Assembly: GCF_003323715.1 (NCBI RefSeq)
Contig: NZ_QOIN01000061.1
Coordinates: forward strand, 62,001 to 126,000
Direction of reading: 5' to 3'
Origin: Streptomyces diacarni
Lineage (GTDB): Bacteria > Actinomycetota > Actinomycetes > Streptomycetales > Streptomycetaceae
Length of the DNA: 64,000 bases
Made by a program: the position numbers and the translations under genes. The notes below the pieces were generated by a model, which saw only the letters and a list, made by a program, of their open reading frames with translations, was not told the DNA's origin and searched no databases. Of the stretch, positions 33,877 to 42,237 are shown piece by piece (position 1 is the stretch's first letter; the number at the start of each line of letters is the position of its first letter).

Positions 33877-34803
33877 TCAGGCCCCGCGGACGAGGTTCTC
33901 CTTCGCACAGGCGCGGAAGGGGCCGAGGAGCGGGTGGGGGTCCGCGTGGCGGGTGGCGACGACCACCTGGCAGGGTTCGATGTCCTCGACGGGCACGGTG
34001 ACCAGGTCGTCGCGGAGAAAGCAGCGTCGGTCCCCGACCGGCACCAGGGCGACGGCCCGGCCGTCGGCGACGACCTCCAGCTTGTCCTCGAAGGTGTCGA
34101 CGAGCAGCGGACCGAGGGGGGCCGGGCTGCCGTCCGAGCGCGGGTCGAGCCGCCAGAAGCCGGTCCACACCGCGGCCATACCGGCGCAGGCCACCAGGGG
34201 CTCGTCGGCGAAGTCCGCCGAGGTGAGGGACTCCTCGCCGGCGAGCCGGTGGTCGGTCGGCACGAGGAGCGCGCGGGGTTCGTCGTAGAGGACCGTCACC
34301 TGGAGGCCGTCGGCGGGGATCGGCAAGGGGGTGCGCAGGACGAGGGCGTCCACCCGGCCGTCGGGCAGGGCGCGGGCCTCGTCCCAGTCCAGGTGGCGGG
34401 TGCGCACGTGCGCGGTGGGGAAGCGGCGCCGCAGGTCCCGCACCGCGAGGGTGATGACGAGGTCCTCGACGTAACCGACGGTGATCGTGCGCGGGGGCGC
34501 GGCGTCGCGGGCGGTGGTCACCGCATGCCGGGCGTTGTGCAGCAGCGCCTGTGCCTGCGGAAGGAAGGCCGCTCCGGCCGCGGTCAGCGTGCTGCCCTGG
34601 GGGGTGCGCTCCAGCAGGCGCACCCCGAGGGCGTCTTCCAGCCGCTGGATCTGGCGGCTCAGCGAGGGCTGGGCGACGTGCAGCGCCGCGGCCGCCCGGG
34701 CGAAGTTGAGGTGCTCGGCGACGACCGTGAAGTACCGCACGAGCCGCAGATCGAGGTCAGGGCCGGGACTTGGCGCTGACGAAAGCGGGGCTTTGTCTGG
34801 CAC
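33877..34803 (-). CDS. LysR family transcriptional regulator
   Basis: 308 residues. HTH LRLVRYFTVVAEHLNFARAAAALHVAQPSLSRQIQRLEDALG, effector domain after residue 90. GTG start at 34803. Its promoter region holds a perfect 25-base inverted repeat. Divergent from an SDR gene, the probable target. The stop is 17 bases from the convergent HATPase stop. Confidence 0.92.
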   Translation of the reverse strand: MPDKAPLSSAPSPGPDLDLRLVRYFTVVAEHLNFARAAAALHVAQPSLSRQIQRLEDALGVRLLERTPQGSTLTAAGAAFLPQAQALLHNARHAVTTARDAAPPRTITVGYVEDLVITLAVRDLRRRFPTAHVRTRHLDWDEARALPDGRVDALVLRTPLPIPADGLQVTVLYDEPRALLVPTDHRLAGEESLTSADFADEPLVACAGMAAVWTGFWRLDPRSDGSPAPLGPLLVDTFEDKLEVVADGRAVALVPVGDRRCFLRDDLVTVPVEDIEPCQVVVATRHADPHPLLGPFRACAKENLVRGA

Positions 34804-34816
34804 ACCGACACCCTAT

Positions 34817-34841
34817 CCGTCATGCGGATGCCGCATGACGG
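34817..34841. promoter_or_regulatory. Perfect inverted repeat, LysR/SDR operator
   Basis: CCGTCATGCGG (34817-34827), centre ATG, CCGCATGACGG (34831-34841): 11-bp arms. It contains a T-N11-A half-site arrangement, the usual LysR recognition pattern, immediately upstream of the regulator start. Confidence 0.75.
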
Positions 34842-34958
34842 GGTGCGGAACAGGTCTTGGACCGCCCTGGTCCGACGGCTGTTGACTCGTGGGTGTCCGG
34901 TCGGGGCGGCCCGCCGGAAGGGGAAACCACCAGTCTTCGTCGAAGGAGTGTGTCCGTC

Positions 34959-35702
34959 ATGGGCAGGTTCGAGGGAAAGAAGGCCGTGATCACCGGCGGC
35001 AGCAGCGGGTTCGGGCTGGCCACGGCACAGTTGCTCGTGGACGAGGGGGCGCGGGTGCTCGTCACCGGGCGTGACCGGGCCCGGCTCGACGCCGCAGGCG
35101 AACAGCTCGGCCCGCAGGCGATCACGGTGGTCAGCGACGCCGGGTCGCTGTCCGACACCGATGCGCTGGCGGACCGGGTGAAGACCGAGTTCGGCACGGT
35201 CGACGCCCTGTTCGCCAACGCCGGCGTCAACGGGTTCGCGCCGTTCGGGGAGACGAGCGAGGAACTCTTCGACCAGCTCATGACCATCAACGCCAAGGGC
35301 CCGTACTTCACGGTGCAGAAGTTCGTTCCGTTGCTGCCCGCGGGCAGCGGCGTGGTGCTCACCACCTCGGTCGCCAACGCCCTGGGGCTGCCCATGCTCA
35401 GCGCCTACGCGGCCGGCAAGGCGGCGCTGCGCTCGATGGCCCGCTCGATGGCCCGGGAACTCCTGCCGCACGGCATCCGGGTCAACGCGGTCAGCCCCGG
35501 CCCCATCGACTCCGGGATCCTGGAGAAGTCGATGCCGAAGGACGCCGCCGAGCAGACCAAGGCGGGGATGGCCGCGGACAACCCCATGGGGCGCATGGGG
35601 ACACCGGCCGAGATCGCCAGGGCGGTGGTGTTCCTCGCCTTCGACGCCACCTACACCACGGGCGCCGAGCTGGTCGTCGACGGCGGCGGCTCCCAGCTGT
35701 AG
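34959..35702 (+). CDS. SDR family oxidoreductase
   Basis: 247-residue classical SDR. TGGSSGFGLA cofactor loop, FANAGVNG, Ser in TTSVANAL, YAAGK active site, and ATYTTGAELVVDGGGSQL at the C-terminus. ATG preceded by GAAGGAG. Divergent from the LysR regulator. Enzymes of this pattern under LysR control often reduce quinones or reactive carbonyls; the substrate here is not known. Confidence 0.92.
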   Translation: MGRFEGKKAVITGGSSGFGLATAQLLVDEGARVLVTGRDRARLDAAGEQLGPQAITVVSDAGSLSDTDALADRVKTEFGTVDALFANAGVNGFAPFGETSEELFDQLMTINAKGPYFTVQKFVPLLPAGSGVVLTTSVANALGLPMLSAYAAGKAALRSMARSMARELLPHGIRVNAVSPGPIDSGILEKSMPKDAAEQTKAGMAADNPMGRMGTPAEIARAVVFLAFDATYTTGAELVVDGGGSQL

Positions 35703-35767
35703 GCCCGCCCTGTCGGGGCCTAGACTCACCTGCCGATCATGGAGCGGCCGAACGGGGGGCGAACTAC

Positions 35768-36625
35768 GTGACTGGCCAAGGTGGTTACGGCAACGGCAGG
35801 GTCCCCCATGGCCACCGGTCCGGCCCGGGCACGTACGGCCACCGGTCCGGGCCGGGCGCCTACGGCCACCGACCCGGCCCGGGCGCGTACGGCCACGGGC
35901 CCGGGCGGGGCGCCGCACCACGGCGCCGGCTCGCACGGCCGCAGAACGCGGCGCGCCGCGTCTTCGACCCGCCGTGGATACCGGAACCGGTGGACCCCCT
36001 GGTCGAAGGCCTCAAACGCGTCCGTGTCGTCGCCGGGCTGGTGACCGCTCTGGGCGTCTACACCGTGGTCGCGGGTGGCTTCTCCCTGGAGGAGGCGCTG
36101 GAGAACGTGGTGGTGGCCTCGCTGGTGCTGCTGGTCGTCACGCCGCTGACCGTCGGGGTGCTGCTCATGGTGTGGCGGTCCGGTGGCCCCATCCGGCCGC
36201 TGCGCGGCTCGCTGTGGGGGTCGCTGATCCTGCTGCTGCGGTTCGTGGGGACCGCGCTGCTGACCTTCACCGTTTTGCGCGTGGCGCCCACGTCGGGGCT
36301 CTTCGTGCTGCTCCTGGGCCCGCTGGGCCTGTGGCTGCTGGCGTTCCTGGGCTGCGCCGCCGTACGGCTGAACGCCAACTTCTTCGGTACGGCCGCCGTG
36401 CACCGCGCCCTGCCGCCGGTGCTCGCGACGGTCACCGCGTGGCTGACGGCCGTGCCCGATCTGGTCACCGGGGACCTCCACGGGCTCGGCCTGCGACTCG
36501 GCGTCGTCTTCATCCTCGGCGCGCCGGTGACCGTGACGGCTCTCGGCCTGCTGGAGACCCGCAGGCTGCGCCGCCACCACGGCGTGCGCCTGCGGAGTCA
36601 CCCGCTGGCGCCCGGGGCTCGGTGA
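35768..36625 (+). CDS. Membrane protein with Gly/His/Pro repeat N-terminus
   Basis: 285 residues, function unknown. Residues 10-48 are nine-residue repeats of GHRSGPGAY type, from a tandem 27-base DNA repeat. The rest has about five or six hydrophobic helices (VVAGLVTALGVYTVVAGGF, VVVASLVLLVVTPLTVGVLL, LLRFVGTALLTFTVLRV, LFVLLLGPLGLWLLAFL). The repeat region would face the cytoplasm. GTG start. Lies 65 bases after the SDR and 74 before helD on the same strand. Confidence 0.75.
   Translation: MTGQGGYGNGRVPHGHRSGPGTYGHRSGPGAYGHRPGPGAYGHGPGRGAAPRRRLARPQNAARRVFDPPWIPEPVDPLVEGLKRVRVVAGLVTALGVYTVVAGGFSLEEALENVVVASLVLLVVTPLTVGVLLMVWRSGGPIRPLRGSLWGSLILLLRFVGTALLTFTVLRVAPTSGLFVLLLGPLGLWLLAFLGCAAVRLNANFFGTAAVHRALPPVLATVTAWLTAVPDLVTGDLHGLGLRLGVVFILGAPVTVTALGLLETRRLRRHHGVRLRSHPLAPGAR
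35811..35918 (+). repeat. Tandem 27-nt coding repeat
   Basis: Three and a half copies of a 27-base unit beginning GGCCACCGGTCCGG and containing CCGGGC and TACG, encoding GHRSGPGTY, GHRSGPGAY, GHRPGPGAY and GHGPGRG. Confidence 0.7.
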
Positions 36626-36699
36626 CAGGGGCCGCCCGGCGGGGCGGAATCGCGTACGGTTGACGGCTGCCCTAGGGAGAGCAGAAGGGGGCCGCCGCG

Positions 36700-39075
36700 T
36701 TGAACGCGCAGCACACAGCGGAGCCACAGAGCGTCCGCGACCGCGAGATCCGCGCGGAGCAGAGCCATCTCGACCGGGTCTACCTGCGGCTGGAGGAGAA
36801 GATCCACGAGGCCGAGTTCCTCATGGACGACGCCTCCAAACGGGGCCAGGTCGGCACGCCCGGCGCCCTGGCCGAACGCGACGCGCAGGTCTTCCGCGCC
36901 GGCATCCACCTCAACCGCCTCAACAGCGAGTTCGAGGACTTCCTCTTCGGCCGTATCGACCTGCTCGAAGGCAAGACCGGCGAACGCGGTCCCGACGGCG
37001 CCTACATCTCGGTGGAGCCCGCCGACGGCGCCCTCCGCGAGGCCACCGACACCGACGCGAACGGCAACGGGGGCACGGGCACGGTCAAGATCGCGGATAT
37101 CGCGGAGACCCTGCACATCGGCCGTCTCGGCGTCCTCGACGCCGACTACACGCCCCTCGTCATCGACTGGCGCGCCCCCGCCGCCGCCCCCTTCTACCGC
37201 GCGACACCCGTCGCTCCGGGCCGCGTGGTGCGCCGCCGCGTGATCCGCAGCAAGGGCCGCCGTGTGCACAGCGTCGAGGACGACCTGCTGCGCCCCGAGG
37301 CCACGGCACGGCTCGACGGGGAGGCGCTGGCCGTCGTCGGCGACGGCGCCCTCATGGCCGCCCTCGGCCAGGCGCGCGGCCACACCATGCGCGACATCGT
37401 CGCCTCCATCCAGGCCGAGCAGGACGAGGTGATCCGCGCGCCCGCCGCCTCCGTCACCGAGGTCGAAGGGGGCCCCGGCACCGGCAAGACCGCCGTCGCC
37501 CTGCACCGCGCCGCCTACCTGCTCTACCAGGACCGGCGCCGCTACGCCGGGGGCATCCTCATCGTCTCGCCCACCCCGCTCCTGGTCTCCTACACCGAAG
37601 GTGTCCTGCCCTCCCTCGGGGAGGAGGGGCAGGTCGCCATCCGCGCGCTGGGCTCCCTCGCTCAGGAGACGGCGGGCGCCACGGCCACCACGTACGACGC
37701 ACAGCGCGTCGCCCGCGTCAAGGGCTCGGCGCGCATGGTGAAGGTGCTGCGCAAAGCCGCACGCGGGGCGCTCGATATGGGCCTGCGCGCCCCCGTGCCC
37801 GAGCGGCTGCGCGTGGTCGCGTTCGGGGCGCGCGTCGAACTCGACGCCACCGAGCTCGCCGCCGTACGCCAGCAGGTCCTCGGCGGCACGGCGCCCGTCA
37901 ACCTGATGCGCCCCCGCGCGCGCAAACTCCTGCTCGACGCCCTGTGGGACAAGTCCGGTGCCCGCCGCCGGCACGACGACCCCGAACTGGCGGCGGAGCT
38001 ACGGGCGGGCTTCGACGAGGACATCGCGGGCGAGGACGACTTCACCGCCTTCCTCGAGGCCTGGTGGCCCGAGGTGACCCCGCGCCAGGTCCTCGGCGCC
38101 ATGGCAGACGAGAGCCGGCTCGCCCGCTGGGCCCGGCGCGTGCTGCGGCCCGCGGAGGTCCGCACCCTCGCCCGCGCGCTCGCCGCCCGGCTCACCCCCC
38201 TCGGCGAGGGCGAACTGTCCGTCCACGACATCGCGCTCCTCGACGAACTGCGCACCCTCCTGGGTACCCCGGCCCGCCCCAGGAAACGCGAGGCCGACCC
38301 CCTCGACCAGCTGTCCGGCCTGGAGGAGCTGACCACCGCGGCCGACCGCGACGCCGGTGCGCGGCGGGCGTACCAGGGCCCGGGCGGGGGCGCCCAGGAA
38401 CGTACCGAGTACGCGCACGTCATCGTCGACGAGGCCCAGGACCTCACCCCCATGCAGTGGCGCATGGTGGCGCGGCGCGGACGCCACGCCACCTGGACGA
38501 TCGTCGGCGACCCCGCGCAGTCCTCCTGGACCGACCCCGACGAGGCCGCCGCCGCCCGCGACGAAGCCCTCGGCAAGCGGCCCAGGCGCCGCTTCGAGCT
38601 CACCGTCAACTACCGCAACCCGGCCGAGCTGGCTGTCCTCGCCGACCGGGTGCTCGCCCTGGCCATGCCGGGCACAGCGCCGCCGCGCGCCGTGCGCTCC
38701 ACCGGCGTCGAACCCGGGTTCACCGTGGCGGGCGACGACCTCGGCGCCTCCGTCCGCGAGGCCGCCGCACAACTGCTGGAGGAGGTGGAGGGCACCGTCG
38801 GCGTCGTCGTCGCCATGGCCAGGCGCGAGGAGGCCCGCGGGTGGCTCGCGGGGCTCGGGGAGCGGATCGTCGCGCTCGGCAGCCTGGAGGCGAAGGGGCT
38901 CGAGTACGACGCCTCGCTCGTCGTCTCACCGGCCCAGATCGCCGACGAGTCGCCCGCCGGGCTGCGAACCCTGTACGTCGCCCTCACCCGCGCCACCCAG
39001 CGCCTCGAGGTCCTCAGCACGGCAGCGGACCTCCCCGACGAGACGGGCGCCCCCGACCTGTTGCGGGCCGACTGA
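36700..39075 (+). CDS. helD: HelD-type RNA polymerase-associated UvrD-like ATPase
   Basis: 791 residues, superfamily-1 fold. N-terminal coiled-coil arm (about 10-90, EQSHLDRVYLRLEEKIHEAEFLMDDA) which in HelD enters the RNA polymerase secondary channel. VIDWRAPAAAPFYRATP is a HelD signature. Walker A EGGPGTGKTAVALHRAAYLLY, Walker B HVIVDEAQDLTPMQ, motif III TWTIVGDPAQSSW and C-terminal LEAKGLEYD plus YVALTRATQRL. TTG start with AGAAGGGGG upstream. Actinobacterial members dissociate stalled or rifamycin-blocked polymerase (HelR); no rifamycin-associated element was seen upstream, so a housekeeping role is more likely. Confidence 0.93.
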   Translation: MNAQHTAEPQSVRDREIRAEQSHLDRVYLRLEEKIHEAEFLMDDASKRGQVGTPGALAERDAQVFRAGIHLNRLNSEFEDFLFGRIDLLEGKTGERGPDGAYISVEPADGALREATDTDANGNGGTGTVKIADIAETLHIGRLGVLDADYTPLVIDWRAPAAAPFYRATPVAPGRVVRRRVIRSKGRRVHSVEDDLLRPEATARLDGEALAVVGDGALMAALGQARGHTMRDIVASIQAEQDEVIRAPAASVTEVEGGPGTGKTAVALHRAAYLLYQDRRRYAGGILIVSPTPLLVSYTEGVLPSLGEEGQVAIRALGSLAQETAGATATTYDAQRVARVKGSARMVKVLRKAARGALDMGLRAPVPERLRVVAFGARVELDATELAAVRQQVLGGTAPVNLMRPRARKLLLDALWDKSGARRRHDDPELAAELRAGFDEDIAGEDDFTAFLEAWWPEVTPRQVLGAMADESRLARWARRVLRPAEVRTLARALAARLTPLGEGELSVHDIALLDELRTLLGTPARPRKREADPLDQLSGLEELTTAADRDAGARRAYQGPGGGAQERTEYAHVIVDEAQDLTPMQWRMVARRGRHATWTIVGDPAQSSWTDPDEAAAARDEALGKRPRRRFELTVNYRNPAELAVLADRVLALAMPGTAPPRAVRSTGVEPGFTVAGDDLGASVREAAAQLLEEVEGTVGVVVAMARREEARGWLAGLGERIVALGSLEAKGLEYDASLVVSPAQIADESPAGLRTLYVALTRATQRLEVLSTAADLPDETGAPDLLRAD

Positions 39076-39176
39076 CCGGTGGGCCGACCGGCGGGCTGAC
39101 GGGGGGCGACCTGCGGGTGGAGCCGTCCGTTCAAGGAGGACCGGTCGAGGGGAAGTGCGAGCCCGGGGTGGTTTGT

Positions 39177-39279
39177 TAGCCTGGAGGTGGCACCGGCCCG
39201 ATCCATGCCCCCGGGCCCAACCATAGGCGCTTCGAGCGCCCACTTGCCGCGAGGCGAGCTGGCGGGTCGGTGTCACTGA
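39177..39279 (+). other. Possible promoter plus 24-codon small ORF
   Basis: TAGCCT (39177-39182) resembles a streptomycete -10 box. ATG at 39205 opens a 24-codon frame (MPPGPTIGASSAHLPRGEL...), stop at 39277-39279, followed at once by the strong hairpin at 39293. It could be a short transcript (small RNA or leader peptide) on the plus strand between helD and the cold-shock gene. Ribosome site GGAGG is 13 bases upstream, rather far. Not recognised; speculative. Confidence 0.3.
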
Positions 39280-39292
39280 AACATTCGCGGAG

Positions 39293-39332
39293 CGAGAGGG
39301 CTCCCGCCGTCACCACGGCGGGAGCCCTCTCG
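39293..39332. terminator. Strong bidirectional terminator
   Basis: A perfect 17-bp stem: CGAGAGGGCTCCCGCCG (39293-39309) and its complement (39316-39332) with a TCACCA loop. It terminates the cold-shock gene from the right and whatever is transcribed from the left. Confidence 0.9.
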
Positions 39333-39353
39333 TCGTGCGGGGGTGCCTCGGCG

Positions 39354-39560
39354 TCAGCCGACCACGCGGACCCCGTCGGCCTGGGGCCCCTTGCGGCCCT
39401 GGGTGATCTCGAACTCGACGCGCTGGGAGTCCTCGAGACTCCGGTATCCCTCGCTGTCGATCGAGCTGTAGTGCACGAAGACGTCCGGTCCGCCGCTCTC
39501 CTGAGCGATGAAGCCGTATCCCTTCTCGGCGTTGAACCACTTGACCGTGCCCTGAGCCAT
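39354..39560 (-). CDS. Cold-shock domain protein
   Basis: 68-residue single cold-shock domain, an RNA/DNA-binding beta barrel. RNP1 KGYGFIAQ and RNP2 VFVHYSSI are intact; start MAQGTVKWFNAEKG is canonical. Minus strand, with a long upstream region typical of csp genes. Many paralogues exist in Streptomyces, so the exact number of this one cannot be given. Confidence 0.96.
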   Translation of the reverse strand: MAQGTVKWFNAEKGYGFIAQESGGPDVFVHYSSIDSEGYRSLEDSQRVEFEITQGRKGPQADGVRVVG

Positions 39561-39761
39561 GTTGCGGGTCTCCCATGAAGTGCAGAGGCAGTGTGCGGGC
39601 CGATCTTAGGCCGGATTCTGTCTGTTTCAGGGAGATTGATGGCGATTTTCCTGCGAAGGAGTGGGGGGTCCTGCGGGGGTGACAGCCTCTCGGATGGTGG
39701 AATACGATTTCCGAAACCAGGGACGCGTTACCGCGTACCGGGGGGTAGGTGGGAATATCTG
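39561..39761 (-). other. Upstream region of the cold-shock gene
   Basis: Roughly 200 bases between the cold-shock start and the malic enzyme promoter, without a gene. Long 5' leaders are typical for csp genes; no cold-box-like motif could be confirmed by eye. Confidence 0.4.
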
Positions 39762-39790
39762 TTGACGTGCCGCGCCGCTGGCCGTAAAAA
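39762..39790 (+). promoter_or_regulatory. Promoter of the malic enzyme gene
   Basis: TTGACG (39762-39767), 17-base spacer, TAAAAA (39785-39790): a near-consensus housekeeping-sigma promoter with transcription expected about 39797, 55 bases before the start codon. Confidence 0.75.
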
Positions 39791-39852
39791 ACGCGGCGGA
39801 GTGGGGCGCGCACGTGCACAACGTGACAAGGGAAAGCAGAGGGAAGTCGGCA

Positions 39853-41298
39853 ATGGCGCCAAGCGTCTCCTACTCGATGACGGTCCGCCTGGAGGTCCCC
39901 GCAGGCGGGACGGCGGTCAGTCAGCTCACCACGGTCGTGGAGTCGTCCGGCGGCTCGGTCACCGGCCTCGACGTCACCGCCTCGGGCCACGAGCGGCTGC
40001 GGATCGACGTGACGATCGCCGCGAGCTCGACGGCGCACGCCGACGAGATCGTGGCCGAGCTGCGCTCCATCGAGGGCGTCACACTCGGCAAGGTCTCCGA
40101 CCGTACCTTCCTGATGCACCTCGGCGGCAAGATCGAGATGTCGTCCAAGCATCCGATTCGCAACCGTGACGACCTGTCCATGATCTACACGCCCGGCGTG
40201 GCACGCGTCTGCACGCAGATCGCCGAGCACCCCGAGGACGCCCGGCGCCTGACGATCAAGCGCAACAGCGTCGCCGTCGTCACCGACGGCTCCGCCGTGC
40301 TGGGCCTGGGCAACATCGGCCCCAAGGCCGCACTGCCCGTCATGGAGGGCAAGGCGGCCCTCTTCAAGCGCTTCGCCGGCATCGACGCCTGGCCGATCTG
40401 CCTGGACACCCAGGACACCGACGCCATCGTGCAGATCGTCAAAGCCCTGGCGCCTGGCTTCGCCGGCATCAACCTGGAGGACATCTCCGCGCCCCGCTGC
40501 TTCGAGATCGAGGCGCGGCTGCGGGAGGCCGTCGACATCCCCGTCTTCCACGACGACCAGCACGGCACCGCCATCGTCGTCCTCGCCTCGCTCTACAACG
40601 CGCTGCGCGTGGTCGGCAAGCGGATCGAGGACATCCGCGTGGTGATGTCGGGCGCGGGCGCCGCCGGCACGGCCATCCTGAAACTCCTGCTGGAGGCGGG
40701 CGTCAAGCACGCCGTCGTCGCCGACATCCACGGCGTCGTGCACGCGGGCCGCAAGGACGTCGCCGACGCCGACCAGAACTCGCCGATGCGGTGGGTCGCC
40801 GACAACACCAACCCCGAGGGCCACACCGGCACCCTCAAGGAGGTCGTGGTCGGCGCGGACGTCTTCATCGGCGTCTCCGCCCCGAACGTGCTCGACGGCG
40901 ACGACGTCGCCAAGATGGCCGACGGCGCCATCGTCTTCGCGCTCGCCAACCCCGACCCCGAGGTCGACCCCGCGGCGGCCCGCGAGTCCGCCGCGGTCGT
41001 GGCGACGGGCCGCTCCGACTTCCCCAACCAGATCAACAACGTGCTGGTCTTCCCCGGCGTCTTCCGCGGCCTCCTGGACGCGCAGTCGCGCACCGTGACC
41101 GACACCATGATGCTGGCGGCAGCCCGCGCACTCGCCGACGTCGTCGGCGAGGACGAGCTGAACCCGAACTACATCATCCCCAGCGTCTTCAACGAGAAGG
41201 TCTCCGGCGCGGTCGCGGGAGCGGTCCGCGAGGCCGTACAGGCCACCGGCAAGAGCGCCCTGAGCGAGCCGGCCAGGGCCACCTCCACCCAGGCCTGA
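39853..41298 (+). CDS. NAD(P)-dependent malic enzyme with ACT domain
   Basis: 481 residues. Oxidative decarboxylation of malate to pyruvate, linking the TCA cycle to acetyl-CoA supply. An N-terminal ACT-like regulatory domain (about 5-80, SYSMTVRLEVPAGGTAVSQL) precedes the malic domain (SMIYTPGVARVC, EDISAPRCFEIEARL, VFHDDQHGTAIV) and the NAD-binding domain (VVMSGAGAAGTAILKLL). ATG at 39853 chosen with GAGGGAAGTCGG upstream; a GTG at 39814 would add 13 residues. Conserved streptomycete neighbour of the HU gene. Confidence 0.95.
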   Translation: MAPSVSYSMTVRLEVPAGGTAVSQLTTVVESSGGSVTGLDVTASGHERLRIDVTIAASSTAHADEIVAELRSIEGVTLGKVSDRTFLMHLGGKIEMSSKHPIRNRDDLSMIYTPGVARVCTQIAEHPEDARRLTIKRNSVAVVTDGSAVLGLGNIGPKAALPVMEGKAALFKRFAGIDAWPICLDTQDTDAIVQIVKALAPGFAGINLEDISAPRCFEIEARLREAVDIPVFHDDQHGTAIVVLASLYNALRVVGKRIEDIRVVMSGAGAAGTAILKLLLEAGVKHAVVADIHGVVHAGRKDVADADQNSPMRWVADNTNPEGHTGTLKEVVVGADVFIGVSAPNVLDGDDVAKMADGAIVFALANPDPEVDPAAARESAAVVATGRSDFPNQINNVLVFPGVFRGLLDAQSRTVTDTMMLAAARALADVVGEDELNPNYIIPSVFNEKVSGAVAGAVREAVQATGKSALSEPARATSTQA

Positions 41299-41324
41299 CC
41301 CGGCCGGGGCCCCGCCCCGCTCCG

Positions 41325-41348
41325 CCGGGGGCTCACCCGAGCCCCCGG
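41325..41348 (+). terminator. Terminator after malic enzyme
   Basis: CCGGGGGCTC (41325-41334), loop ACCC, GAGCCCCCGG (41339-41348). Confidence 0.7.
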
Positions 41349-41658
41349 CCCGGCGCGTCGTGGGAAGGTTCACCCGGGCGGCCCTCTAGGGTGGCCGCAA
41401 CCGGAGACGTCCGGAAGACATCGGATTGGCTTTCCCGCCGCAGGTAGGGGCAGGATGCATTCCCAAGGACTTGTCCGAGGGGGTAACCCCGCCGAGGACG
41501 TCGTCCGGGGGGATACCCCACGGGGCGCGCGGGCCCGAAGGCGGACCCGGGTCCGGAGACTGTCGTAGGGCCCTGGCAGCATCGGCTTCGCTTGGTCCGA
41601 AATGCGGCTCTGCCGCGTGGCACGCCTCATCGGCAAGAAGAACACGGGAGTACGAATT
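41349..41658. other. Upstream region of the HU gene
   Basis: 310 bases without a gene. Two short palindromes, GGGGTAACCCC (about 41480) and GGGGGGATACCCC (about 41508), lie within a repeat-like stretch; a promoter for the HU gene should lie nearer 41560-41640, but no clear -10/-35 pair was identified. Confidence 0.4.
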
Positions 41659-41940
41659 ATGAACCGCAGTGAGCTGGTGGCCGCTCTGTCCGAGCGGGCC
41701 GAGGTGACCCGTAAGGACGCCGACGCGATCCTGTCGGCATTCGCCGAGACCGTCGGCGAGGTCGTCGCCAAGGGCGACGAGAAGGTCACCATCCCCGGCT
41801 TCCTCACCTTCGAGCGCACCCACCGGGCTGCGCGCACCGCGCGCAACCCGCAGACCGGTGACCCGATCGAGATCCCGGCCGGGTACAGCGTCAAGGTGTC
41901 GGCGGGCTCCAAGCTCAAGGAAGCTGCGAAGGGCAAGTAA
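41659..41940 (+). CDS. hupA: HU family nucleoid protein
   Basis: 93-residue HU: NRSELVAALSERAEVTRKDADAILSAF, the hallmark FLTFERTHRAARTARNPQTGDPIEIPA with the DNA-binding beta-arm, and KVSAGSKLKEAAKGK. No Lys-rich tail, so this is the short HupA-type rather than HupS. Compacts DNA. ATG chosen with GGGAG about 10 bases upstream. Followed by a strong terminator. Confidence 0.95.
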   Translation: MNRSELVAALSERAEVTRKDADAILSAFAETVGEVVAKGDEKVTIPGFLTFERTHRAARTARNPQTGDPIEIPAGYSVKVSAGSKLKEAAKGK

Positions 41941-41952
41941 GCCTCAGCACCC

Positions 41953-41984
41953 AGGGCGGCCTCCCTCCGGGGAGGCCGCCCTTT
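41953..41984 (+). terminator. Terminator of the HU gene
   Basis: AGGGCGGCCTCCC (41953-41965), loop TCCG, GGGAGGCCGCCCT (41970-41982) and a TTT run. Confidence 0.9.
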
Positions 41985-42099
41985 CGCATGCGCCCGCGCC
42001 CCCATGGGGCGCCCGCCTCCCACAGCCCCGGTCGGGGGCCGGGGCCACCGGGGTGCCCCTGGCCCTGGCGGGCCGACTGCCGGTGCGTCGTGGCTGAGC

Positions 42100-42237
42100 G
42101 CGCAGTTCCCCGCGCCCCTGCGGGGCGCACCCGCAGGGGCGCCCGCGAGGGCGAGGCGCACTCCCTAGGCGGAGCCCACCCGGCCAGGGCACCTCTCAAC
42201 AGAGCCCGCCCGGCTAGGGCAAAAGGGGCGCGGGGAA
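42100..42237. repeat. Repeat cluster after the HU gene
   Basis: A copy of the dispersed GCAGTTCCCCGCGCCCC repeat (42100-42128, with hairpin CGCCCCTGCGGGGCG) and a partial copy (GGGGCGCGGGGAA, 42225-42237). Between them, a tandem pair of about 30 bases: GCCCACCCGGCCAGGGCA (about 42174) and GCCCGCCCGGCTAGGGCA (about 42204). The last copy forms the 3' end of the HAD gene. Confidence 0.6.

Noticed and set aside
36580..36700. Rifamycin-associated element upstream of helD
   Set aside because: No long GGGGCTTGC-type inverted repeat was found.
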